From: Verrucomicrobiales bacterium
Lineage (GTDB): Bacteria; Verrucomicrobiota; Verrucomicrobiia; Verrucomicrobiales; DEV007
Assembly (NCBI GenBank): GCA_013003335.1
Contig: JABDJT010000421.1
Span: 1-12,046 of the forward strand
Reading direction: 5' to 3'
Length of the DNA stretch: 12,046 nt
Of this stretch, positions 1 through 6,372 are shown in pieces. The position numbers were made by a program, and so were the translations under genes. The notes under the pieces were generated by a model. It searched no databases, was not told where the DNA came from, and worked only from the letters and a program-made list of their open reading frames with translations. Positions within the stretch are counted from its first letter, which is position 1; each line of letters opens with the position of its first letter.

Positions 1-3
1 ACT

Positions 4-1026
4 ATGACAATCGGTGCCATTATTTTAGGAGGAATTTCCTGGTTCATTGTCCGGTGCGTGCTCACCGGCTTTTTTACTGTGGAACAAAATGAACGAGCCG
101 TGATCACCAGTTTCGGCAAGGCCCAGCGCATCAAGGGTCGCTCGACGCTGGATCTGCCAATGGCGGAGCATCTCACGGAGGATCACAAAACGCGCTATGA
201 CTACCCACAGCTCAAAGTCATTGGCCCCGGCGGTCCCTATCTGAAAATGCCGTGGCAAAAGGTCCACAAGGTCGGTATCGCGATCGAAACCACCTCGATC
301 GCCTATGATCCGGAAAACCGGTACGCGAACAGCGAGGGGACCATTCTTGAGGCGGTGACAAAAGACCAGCTCAACATCGGCGTGACCGGCCAGATGCGAT
401 ACAAGGTCAGCGAGGAAAACATGTATGCCTACCTGTTCGGCGTGAAACATCCCGAGGCGCACATCATGGGCTATTTCGTTTCGATTTTGCGGGAGCGGAT
501 CGCAAATTTTTCCGCACCGGATAACACCCTGGTCCCGACCGACGCCCTGCCGGAAGAGATTGCGGACGTCCTGCCCGGCGGAACGGGAGAGCAGGGCGAA
601 ATTGAGGGAATTTCCGTCAATGATTTGCGGAAAAATCTCAACGAGCTCAACCAGCAGATGACGGACGAGTGCCTCAGTTCGAACGCCCGCTACGGAATCG
701 AACTGGACGCCTCCCTGATCACCGGCATTGATCCGCCACAGGATATCGAGTCCGCCCTCGCCGCGATCAACACCGCGCACAACGAAGTCAGCGCCGAGAT
801 CAGCCTCGCCAAAGCAGAAGCGGATCAGAAAATCGAGCAGTCCAAGCGTGCCGTGGAAATTCAGACCATGCGTGTGCAGGCCGAAGTCGAGCCACTGGAA
901 CGGGTGGCCGAGGAATTGACCGGCCTGAAAGCAAACGGCGGCGTCGAGTCGCTCAAAGCTTATCTGAAAAACGTGCAGCTCCAGCTTTTCCGCCGGGCGA
1001 AAAAAATCATCAAGGCCGACAGCTGA
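4..1026 (+). CDS. SPFH/band-7 domain membrane protein, first of a tandem pair
   Basis: A 340-residue protein of the SPFH (stomatin/prohibitin/flotillin/HflK-C) superfamily, whose members form membrane-anchored oligomers that scaffold lipid domains or regulate membrane proteases. A hydrophobic segment at residues 2-24 is followed at once by FTVEQNERAVITSFGKAQ, the typical opening of an SPFH domain, which runs to about residue 163. Residues 165-194 are a Gly/Glu/Pro-rich insertion not expected in the core domain. Residues 248-310 are Ala/Glu/Lys-rich and likely form the coiled coil used for oligomerisation. The C-terminus is basic. The start lies 3 bp from the window edge, so an upstream start cannot be excluded, but an N-terminal anchor directly before the domain fits a complete protein. 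The next SPFH gene follows after 36 bp, so the two are probably co-transcribed and may form hetero-oligomers like HflK-HflC. Family assignment is firm; the specific role is unknown. Confidence 0.85.
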   Translation: MTIGAIILGGISWFIVRCVLTGFFTVEQNERAVITSFGKAQRIKGRSTLDLPMAEHLTEDHKTRYDYPQLKVIGPGGPYLKMPWQKVHKVGIAIETTSIAYDPENRYANSEGTILEAVTKDQLNIGVTGQMRYKVSEENMYAYLFGVKHPEAHIMGYFVSILRERIANFSAPDNTLVPTDALPEEIADVLPGGTGEQGEIEGISVNDLRKNLNELNQQMTDECLSSNARYGIELDASLITGIDPPQDIESALAAINTAHNEVSAEISLAKAEADQKIEQSKRAVEIQTMRVQAEVEPLERVAEELTGLKANGGVESLKAYLKNVQLQLFRRAKKIIKADS

Positions 1027-1062
1027 ACCCATCGAACCCGGAATTTTTACCCAATTTTACTC

Positions 1063-1995
1063 ATGGAATTTCTCATCCCACTCGCCATCACCTTTTTCGG
1101 ACTCCTCATCGGAATCCCGATCCTGATCGGCCTCGCCAAGTTCGGCCTCTGGTTCACCACGGTCGACGAATGCCGCTGCAAAGTTTTCGTCCTGTTCGGA
1201 AAAGTCATCGGTACCATTAGCGAACCCGGCTGGCATTTTCTCCCCGCAAAGTTCGGGCCGAAAGTCGGCCTGGTCCGGTTTTTCGGAAAGGTCTACACCC
1301 TCGACATGCGCCTGGATCAGCGGTATCTCCGCTCCCGCCCGGTCAACTCGGAGGAAGGCACGCCCGTCGGAATCGGTGTCTGGTATGAAATGCGGGTCAG
1401 CGACCCGGTTGCCTACCTCTTCGAAAACACCGACCCGGAAGGCTCGCTGCGGGCCAACGTGACCAACACCACGGTCCGCTGCCTGTCCAATATGCCCCTC
1501 GATGAAATGATGCAGGACCGGCACAAGATGAGCCGTGAAGTCCGTTCCGAGGTATCACCGAAGTCCGAGGAGTGGGGATACACCCTCGGCTCGGTTTACA
1601 TCCGGAAAGTGCACTTTCGCGATGACGACATGATCCGGCAAATCGAGCAGAAAGTCGTGAACCGGCTCCGGCAGGTCACCTCATTGATCCGGCAGGCCGG
1701 CGACAACCAGGTCGACATCATCAAGTCGAAAGCCGAACGGGAAGCGGCGATTGAATTCGCGAAAGCCCACGCCATTCGTCCGCGCCTGGTCGGTAACGCC
1801 CTCGGCGAGATCGGGAAAGATCCGGACGTGGTCAATACGTTGTTTGAGGTGCTGGAAACCCAGGAAATCCTGTCCGGCAACGGCGAAATTGTTTTGCTTC
1901 CCGATGGTCCGGGCGGAGATCTGTTGAAAGCATTGGCCGCCCACGAAACAGAAGAAGACAACCGGCCACAGGCTCCCCCGTTGCGGCGGAGTTGA
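1063..1995 (+). CDS. SPFH/band-7 domain membrane protein, second of a tandem pair
   Basis: A 310-residue SPFH-superfamily protein. Residues 3-30 form a long hydrophobic anchor. The SPFH domain follows (about 31-190), with VFVLFGKVIGTISEPGWHFL at 41-60 matching the stomatin/HflC pattern 'G....PG.HF..P'. The segment VGIGVWYEMRVSDPVAYLF (102-120) matches the family's 'V.Y.V.DP..Y' strand. Residues 190-250 are charged and probably helical, and GEIVLLP near 275 resembles the 'IVLP' strand that ends many stomatins. The tail is hydrophilic and Pro/Arg-rich. It is about as divergent from its upstream neighbour as HflC is from HflK, so the pair looks functionally specialised rather than recently duplicated. 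No Shine-Dalgarno is visible before the ATG (context TTTTACTC). A palindromic repeat starts 3 bp after the stop and could end the transcript. A protease partner is not visible in this window. Confidence 0.87.
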   Translation: MEFLIPLAITFFGLLIGIPILIGLAKFGLWFTTVDECRCKVFVLFGKVIGTISEPGWHFLPAKFGPKVGLVRFFGKVYTLDMRLDQRYLRSRPVNSEEGTPVGIGVWYEMRVSDPVAYLFENTDPEGSLRANVTNTTVRCLSNMPLDEMMQDRHKMSREVRSEVSPKSEEWGYTLGSVYIRKVHFRDDDMIRQIEQKVVNRLRQVTSLIRQAGDNQVDIIKSKAEREAAIEFAKAHAIRPRLVGNALGEIGKDPDVVNTLFEVLETQEILSGNGEIVLLPDGPGGDLLKALAAHETEEDNRPQAPPLRRS

Positions 1996-1997
1996 TC

Positions 1998-2044
1998 CGA
2001 TCCAACAGGGTTGGTATGGCGAACCAACCCTGTTCATTCGTTTT
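1998..2044. repeat. Palindromic repeat copy R1 (possible terminator)
   Basis: A perfect 11-bp inverted repeat (AACAGGGTTGG at 2004-2014, CCAACCCTGTT at 2024-2034) encloses a 9-nt loop and is followed by CATTCGTTTT. It starts 3 bp after the stop codon of the second SPFH gene. The 31-bp arm-to-arm length is identical to copies at 3531 and 7353, and the 15 bases CGATCCAACAGGGTT (1998-2012) recur exactly at 9478-9492 inside a coding region. The stem with a T-rich 3' tail would fit a Rho-independent terminator, although the T run is separated from the stem by six bases. What is seen is the repeat; terminator function is inferred. Confidence 0.8.
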
Positions 2045-2197
2045 CCGAGGCTGGCGGAATTGCGGCGCAATTGGGATTGCGTTTGGATTTCCCGATTGTA
2101 TGCTTTTCCCAATCAACGGCTCGTGGACCGCGTTGATGATGTTGTTGAAGCCTCGGGGTTTGGGAGCCGGCCAAACCGCTTACCCGTTTTCAACGCC
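2045..2197. other. Intergenic leader of the DUF1501 gene with a short hairpin
   Basis: The stretch between repeat R1 and the DUF1501 start has no convincing coding content. It contains a perfect 7-bp inverted repeat, GGTTTGG (2157-2163) and CCAAACC (2171-2177), with a 7-nt loop ending 20 bases before the proposed ATG. A second, longer-range pair is ATTGGGA near 2070 and TCCCAAT near 2107. These could form leader-RNA structure or a protein-binding dyad. No clear -35/-10 pair was found. A role in regulating the downstream gene is speculative. Confidence 0.35.
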
Positions 2198-3508
2198 ATG
2201 CTCACAATCCCAAGTTCTCAATCCGCTCAAACCTGCGACGGTCGGTCCCGCCGCAACTTTCTCAAAATCGGAGGCCTTGCCATGGGCGGTCTCTCGCTGC
2301 CCGAGCTTCTCCGGGCGGAAGCAGCTGCCGGAATCAGTTCGTCGAATAAATCGGTGATCATGGTCTATCTCGCCGGGGGGCCGTCGCACTCTGACATGTG
2401 GGATTTGAAGCCGGATGCGCCGTCGCAGTACCGCGGCGAATTCAATCCGATCGCAACCAACGCGCCGGGCGTTCAGATCTGCGAACATTTTCCCCGAATC
2501 GCGAAAAATTTCGACAAGTTCGCCGCCCTTCGGACCCTGATCGACAGCGCGGGCCAGCACAGTAGCTACCAGTGTGAAACGGGTTGGCCGATGCGAAATG
2601 AACCGGCCGGAAAATGGCCTTCGATGGGTGCGGTTTTGGCGAAAAATCTCGGCACGGACCGGAACGGCGTGCCCCCGGCCGTGACGTTGAACAATTCCCG
2701 TGCAGGCGGCGGATTTCTCGGATCAGGCTTCAAGCCATTTCAGCCAAACGGCAAAGGCCGGGCGGACATGACTCTCAACCGGAAAATGACCGTCGAACGG
2801 CTCGAAGATCGGCAGTCTCTGCTTTCCAACTTCGATCAAATGCGGCGCGACGCGGATCGCTCCGGTTTGATGGAAGGTTTGGATGAATTCAACCAGACGG
2901 CTTTCGAGGTGATTACTTCCTCCGAATTGATCGATGCGCTTGATGTAAAGAAAGCAAAAGAGGCGGAAGTTGCCCGTTACTCCAAAGGCATCGAACGCCG
3001 CTATCAAAACGCCTGCCTGCAGTTCCTGACGGCCCGGCGCCTCGTGGAAGCGGGCAGTCGATATGTTACTCTGTCGATTGGCGGCTGGGACACCCACCGG
3101 GATAATTTCAAGTCACTCAGAGAACGCCTCCTTCCTGTGATCGACCGCGGAGTCGGCTGCCTGGTCGAGGATCTGCATGAAAGCGGCATGTCGGAGGATG
3201 TTTCGGTCGTGGTCTGGGGTGAATTCGGCCGGACTCCGAAGGTGAACACGCGGGGCGGCCGCGATCACTGGCCACGTGTAACCGGTGCCCTGGTCGCAGG
3301 CGGCGGAATGCGTACCGGCCAGGCAATCGGCGAAACCGACCGGCTCGGCGGTGAAGCGGAAAACCGGCCAATCCACTTCGGCGAGGTGTTCTCCACGCTG
3401 TATCACAACTGCGGATTGACCAATTCGGATCTGCAGGCAGTGGATCTGTCGGGTCGGCCTCTCGCGCTGGTGAATCCGTCGCACAAGCCGATGAAAGAAC
3501 TGATCTAA
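2198..3508 (+). CDS. Tat-exported DUF1501 family protein
   Basis: A 436-residue DUF1501 protein, a family related in fold to the sulfatase/alkaline phosphatase group and greatly expanded in Planctomycetota and Verrucomicrobiota; its biochemical role is not established. SRRNFLK at 17-23 is a textbook Tat motif, followed by a Gly/Leu-rich h-region, so export in folded form is likely. Family landmarks are YLAGGPSHSDMWDLKP (57-72), GGWDTH (295-300), EFGRTP (342-347), GRDHWP (354-359) and the terminal KPMKELI. The frame is open further upstream (to 2060), but those 46 residues lack signal character, whereas ATG 2198 places the Tat motif at the usual distance. Length fits the family. No Shine-Dalgarno precedes the ATG. 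DUF1501 genes are commonly paired with a DUF1549/DUF1553 cytochrome-type gene; here the neighbours are SPFH proteins and a barrel, so it appears to be a solo copy. Confidence 0.92.
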   Translation: MLTIPSSQSAQTCDGRSRRNFLKIGGLAMGGLSLPELLRAEAAAGISSSNKSVIMVYLAGGPSHSDMWDLKPDAPSQYRGEFNPIATNAPGVQICEHFPRIAKNFDKFAALRTLIDSAGQHSSYQCETGWPMRNEPAGKWPSMGAVLAKNLGTDRNGVPPAVTLNNSRAGGGFLGSGFKPFQPNGKGRADMTLNRKMTVERLEDRQSLLSNFDQMRRDADRSGLMEGLDEFNQTAFEVITSSELIDALDVKKAKEAEVARYSKGIERRYQNACLQFLTARRLVEAGSRYVTLSIGGWDTHRDNFKSLRERLLPVIDRGVGCLVEDLHESGMSEDVSVVVWGEFGRTPKVNTRGGRDHWPRVTGALVAGGGMRTGQAIGETDRLGGEAENRPIHFGEVFSTLYHNCGLTNSDLQAVDLSGRPLALVNPSHKPMKELI

Positions 3509-3524
3509 TTCGGAAGGAAATTCA

Positions 3525-3564
3525 CGAGTCGACAGGGGCTATTCGTCGAACGAACCCTGCCCAT
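3525..3564. repeat. Palindromic repeat copy R2 (degenerate)
   Basis: A diverged member of the same family, starting 16 bp after the DUF1501 stop. The core GACAGGG (3531-3537) to CCCTGCC (3555-3561) spans 31 bp, exactly as in R1 and R3, and the centre keeps TTCGTCGAACGAA. Only the CAGGG/CCCTG outer stem and a TTCG/CGAA inner pairing remain. The downstream tail reads CATATACGG rather than CATTCGTTT, so it would be a poorer terminator. Confidence 0.65.
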
Positions 3565-3594
3565 ATACGGCCCAAGAAATTCCATAGCGTACCA

Positions 3595-3623
3595 TTGACG
3601 CCGCGAGACTCCGACTCCATAAT
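3595..3623 (+). promoter_or_regulatory. Putative sigma70-type promoter for the barrel gene
   Basis: TTGACG (3595-3600, five of six bases matching the -35 consensus) is separated by exactly 17 bp from CATAAT (3618-3623, five of six matching the -10 consensus). Transcription would begin near 3630, giving a leader of about 50 nt before the ATG at 3680. This is the best promoter in the window and lies just downstream of repeat R2, so the barrel gene is probably transcribed independently of the DUF1501 gene. Confidence 0.55.
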
Positions 3624-3638
3624 CAATCCCGATTATTT

Positions 3639-3655
3639 AATCTTTCTTAAAGATT
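3639..3655 (+). promoter_or_regulatory. AT-rich hairpin in the 5' leader of the barrel gene
   Basis: AATCTTT (3639-3645) and AAAGATT (3649-3655) form a perfect 7-bp inverted repeat with a 3-nt loop. It overlaps the alternative dyad CTTAAA/TTTAAG (3646-3659). It sits just after the predicted transcription start and 24 bases before the ATG. It could be an operator dyad or a 5' mRNA stem; with A/T pairing it would be a weak RNA structure. Function is unknown. Confidence 0.4.
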
Positions 3656-3679
3656 TAAGACCACTCAACCTGCTCACTC

Positions 3680-4807
3680 ATGAATGTTTCCAAACTGGTT
3701 CTGCCAGTCGCTTGCGCCTTCGCCATTCCCGCCTTTGCCCAGGAGGACGATATCGCGATCGAAGCGATCGAGAACAGCGGTTTCACCTTTCTCGGAGTAG
3801 AGAACATGCGTCTGGACGTGGGAGGAGATTTCAATGAAGAAATCCAAAGCTATTGGACCGCGCTGACACTGCCTCTCTTTTTTGACGGCGAACAGGCGCT
3901 GTTTATCGAAGGGCAGTTCACCTGGCATGACCCGCTCGACGAGCAGGCAAACATCGGCCTCGTCTACCGCCGTTGGTGCGATGTGCTGGATGGAATCGTC
4001 GGGTTCAATGCATTTTATGACTTCGGATACAGCCGGCACGGGAACGGTTTCGATGGACTCGGCCTCGGGGCCGAAGTCTTGAAGGAACGATGCGAATTCC
4101 GGTTTAACTATTATCTGCCGCAGCAAAAACAGCCGGTGATTGGATCATCCACCATGAGTGGCGAGGCTCCGACCGGTCGATCGATGGAATCGCGGCGGAG
4201 TTCTTCCAGCACGTCGACCACCGTTTCGAATTTCGTCATCCCGGACGTCGGAACGTTCCGCCGCACCACGGTCACAACGCGGCGGGATACGTTTGTTCGC
4301 GACGACGTCGAGTTCGAACGATTGATTCAGACGATCCTTGCCAAAGAAGCCGCCATGGAAGGCCTGGATGTGGAATTCGGGCACCAACTCGTGTTCCTCG
4401 AAGATTGCTGCAATTTGTGGCTTTTCGGCGGTTACTACGATTTCAACAACCCCTTCGGCGGCGACTTGAACGGCTTCCAGGGGCGGCTTGAATGTCGGCT
4501 GAACCCGCACCTCACTCTCGACGTAGCGTATTTCACCGACGAACGGCTTGTGATCGGCGAAAATTGGTATTTCGGAATTCGGGGCAGCATTCCCCTGCCG
4601 GAAAACGGGAATTTGCTGGCCGCGATTTTTGATCGCTCGCCGACTCCGCAGGGCAACCGCTGGTTTCAGCGCGTCGGCCGCGACCGGCGTCATCACATGA
4701 CCGAGACGGCGATGGAGAAAATCGAATCCGAGTTGTTCGACCGGACGATGAGCAACCGGTTCACGAACATTTCTTCCACTTCGACCGTGGAAGAGATCGG
4801 AGAGTGA
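3680..4807 (+). CDS. Outer-membrane barrel resembling inverse-autotransporter (intimin/invasin) beta-domain
   Basis: A 375-residue exported protein. Residues 1-20 form a clear Sec signal peptide ending AFA|Q. From about 35 the sequence alternates aromatic and polar residues as in beta-barrel strands. The segment IVGFNAFYDFGYSRHGNGFD (106-125) followed by GLGLGAEVL closely matches the intimin/invasin pattern 'GxNxFYD...GxxRxGLGxE', and NGFQGRLECRLNPHLTLDVA (254-273) matches the 'RLEYRPxPxLTLGxxY' strand pair near the barrel end. Between them lies a Ser/Thr/Arg-rich insertion (about 152-215) that is not barrel-like and may be an extracellular loop. After the last strands (to about 295) there is only a charged, His/Arg-containing tail of about 80 residues, with no Ig-like or lectin passenger. 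Intimin-type proteins carry the passenger C-terminal to the barrel, so this is either a passenger-less barrel or a distinct porin-like family. It converges on the ClpX-like gene with a 6-bp gap. Confidence 0.68.
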   Translation: MNVSKLVLPVACAFAIPAFAQEDDIAIEAIENSGFTFLGVENMRLDVGGDFNEEIQSYWTALTLPLFFDGEQALFIEGQFTWHDPLDEQANIGLVYRRWCDVLDGIVGFNAFYDFGYSRHGNGFDGLGLGAEVLKERCEFRFNYYLPQQKQPVIGSSTMSGEAPTGRSMESRRSSSSTSTTVSNFVIPDVGTFRRTTVTTRRDTFVRDDVEFERLIQTILAKEAAMEGLDVEFGHQLVFLEDCCNLWLFGGYYDFNNPFGGDLNGFQGRLECRLNPHLTLDVAYFTDERLVIGENWYFGIRGSIPLPENGNLLAAIFDRSPTPQGNRWFQRVGRDRRHHMTETAMEKIESELFDRTMSNRFTNISSTSTVEEIGE

Positions 4808-4813
4808 TCGGGT

Positions 4814-6184
4814 TTACGCTGCTCCCTCCACAGTCAATTCCACTTCCCCGTTTTCGATCTGAAGAATAACGCGACCGCCCGTCTTGTGGCCGAAGGTTTG
4901 AAAGGCAGCTTCTTCCAGGTGAGGCACCAGTGAAGCGCGAAGCCCCCGTGCGCCGGTCTCGCGCGTCCGCGCAGCTCCGACAACGTGCTCCAGAACTTCC
5001 TCCCTGATAACCAGCTCCACGCCCTCGTTCTTGAATTCTTTCCGGTAGGACTCGATCAGGATATCTTCGAGGATTTGGCGTAACACGTCAGCTTCCAGCG
5101 GCTGAAACGGAACCAGCCGGGAGAACCGGCCCAGCAGTTCAGGAAGGATTCCGTAATTGGAAAATGCTTTCGTGTTTTCCAGCAGCTCGGCTCCGATCCG
5201 CGAAACGATGGAATCATCGGTATCCGGTTTGATCTTCGCGGTAAACCCGATCTCCGCCCGGCCACGGATCAACTCGGCCGTCTCTTTCAGCCCGGAAAAC
5301 GCGCCGCAGGCGATGAACATAATGTTTCGAAGCGGCATGGTGACTCGCTGGCCCATGCCGGAAAAGCCGAAATCCGTCGGAAACGGCGAACTTTTCCCTG
5401 AAAGCATCGTCAAGAGTCCGCGCTGCACGCCAAATCCGCTGACGTCTTTCGTGGTTCCTTCCCCGGCGAAACGGGCGCTTGAGCGGCTCGCTGCCAGCTT
5501 GTCAAATTCATCCAGGCAAACCACGCCACAGCTGGCCCAACCCCGATGTTGTCCCGCCGATTCGTACAATTCCGAGAGCAACATTTGAACGTCGTCACCA
5601 ATGTAACCGGTCTCCGAGCACCGCGTCACATCGGCCACAACAGTCGGCACGCCGAGGATATCGCGGAACAGCATCTCCGTCAGGTAGGTTTTTCCCGCAC
5701 CGGTCGCCCCGAGGAACAAGTAATTTTCCCGGGTCGGCAAATCATCCGCTGGAAGGTTTTCGAGAAAATCCCTTCGCAGGCGCTGCATATGGCGATAGGC
5801 CAGGACAGCACCGGCACGCCGGGCATATCCCTGGCCCCGGTATCCGTGTTCGAGCAGAGCCTGCTCGATGTCGGTCGGCGCGAGAATCTCGATCTCTTCC
5901 AGTCGGTCGGCCACCTCGCTGCGTTCCGAATTTGAAAGCCCGTCCGTCGGCAGGGCATCTTCGTCTTCCAGGTTAAATTCGTTATAAAACGAACTGAGCG
6001 GCCCGTGATCCGGACCACCGCTGGTCAACTTCAAATCGTCGTGGTCGTCCCCGGTGTATAAAAATGATTTCAAATCCTCCTCGATTGACTCCTCGAGCGG
6101 ATCGTTTTCCAAATCTTCAATCGCCGAATCGTCATCGACATCCCCGCATTCCGGCCGTTCATCCGGCATTTCCGTATAATTCAT
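4814..6184 (-). CDS. ClpX-like AAA+ ATPase lacking the zinc-binding domain
   Basis: A 456-residue AAA+ protein of the ClpX/HslU group, which unfolds substrates using ATP and feeds them to a protease such as ClpP. Visible motifs are a ClpX-type lead-in (PTDIEQALLEHGYRGQGYAR, 103-122), Walker A GATGAGKT (159-166), pore-loop segment GYIGDDV (193-199; ClpX has GYVGEDV), Walker B VVCLDEFD (221-228), IGF at 312-314 (the ClpP-docking tripeptide), GRF near 352-354 (Arg finger region) and ETGARGLR (409-416, sensor 2). The C4 zinc-finger N-domain of true ClpX is absent. Residues 1-100 are instead strongly acidic (Asp/Glu-rich) and probably disordered or adaptor-like. The RKH loop is also not evident. 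The start is supported by AGGA 8 nt upstream, the only plausible Shine-Dalgarno in the window. It is probably a specialised paralogue rather than housekeeping ClpX, so no gene symbol is given. Confidence 0.85.
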   Translation of the reverse strand: MNYTEMPDERPECGDVDDDSAIEDLENDPLEESIEEDLKSFLYTGDDHDDLKLTSGGPDHGPLSSFYNEFNLEDEDALPTDGLSNSERSEVADRLEEIEILAPTDIEQALLEHGYRGQGYARRAGAVLAYRHMQRLRRDFLENLPADDLPTRENYLFLGATGAGKTYLTEMLFRDILGVPTVVADVTRCSETGYIGDDVQMLLSELYESAGQHRGWASCGVVCLDEFDKLAASRSSARFAGEGTTKDVSGFGVQRGLLTMLSGKSSPFPTDFGFSGMGQRVTMPLRNIMFIACGAFSGLKETAELIRGRAEIGFTAKIKPDTDDSIVSRIGAELLENTKAFSNYGILPELLGRFSRLVPFQPLEADVLRQILEDILIESYRKEFKNEGVELVIREEVLEHVVGAARTRETGARGLRASLVPHLEEAAFQTFGHKTGGRVILQIENGEVELTVEGAA

Positions 6185-6372
6185 ATGTTTGTCCTATTTG
6201 GTTAGACGCTCTCCCACCCCAAAATAGACACATTATTCATAACATAACTTGAAATTCACGGGCAGAAAAAATCACACCATTCACATTACGTCTCTCCGAC
6301 GATTCCGGTCGGCTCACACTTCCGCCACGGCTTCTGCTTGAACGCACCGACTTTTCATGGCAAAAAACCGCC
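6185..6372. other. Divergent intergenic region between the ClpX-like and TIM-barrel genes
   Basis: This 188-bp AT-richer stretch must hold the promoters for two divergent genes. Candidate elements are weak: TTGAAA at 6249-6254 has no good -10 partner at 16-18 bp. A short inverted repeat, CCGAC/GTCGG with a 7-nt loop, lies at about 6297-6313. No small gene or RNA was recognised. An ATG at 6357 is in a different frame from the TIM-barrel gene. Confidence 0.4.

Noticed and set aside
25..1032. Long minus-strand open frame (335 codons) opposite the first SPFH gene
   Set aside because: The plus strand encodes a recognisable SPFH protein with a proper anchor. The antisense frame has no family resemblance and arises from GC-rich codon bias.
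2060..2197. N-terminal extension of the DUF1501 gene to the ATG at 2060
   Set aside because: It would add 46 residues ahead of the SRRNFLK motif without signal-peptide character. ATG 2198 gives normal Tat spacing.
1992..2357. Plus-strand 121-codon frame overlapping repeat R1 and the DUF1501 start
   Set aside because: It begins within the preceding gene's stop region, runs through the repeat and out of frame into a confident gene, and has no domain signal.
3595..3837. Small plus-strand frame overlapping the start of the barrel gene
   Set aside because: It overlaps the promoter and signal-peptide coding region in another frame, and its composition is Arg/Ser-rich shadow-like.
5479..5976. Plus-strand frame of 165 codons opposite the ClpX-like gene
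   Set aside because: The minus strand carries every AAA+ motif. This frame is Pro/Arg-rich antisense sequence.
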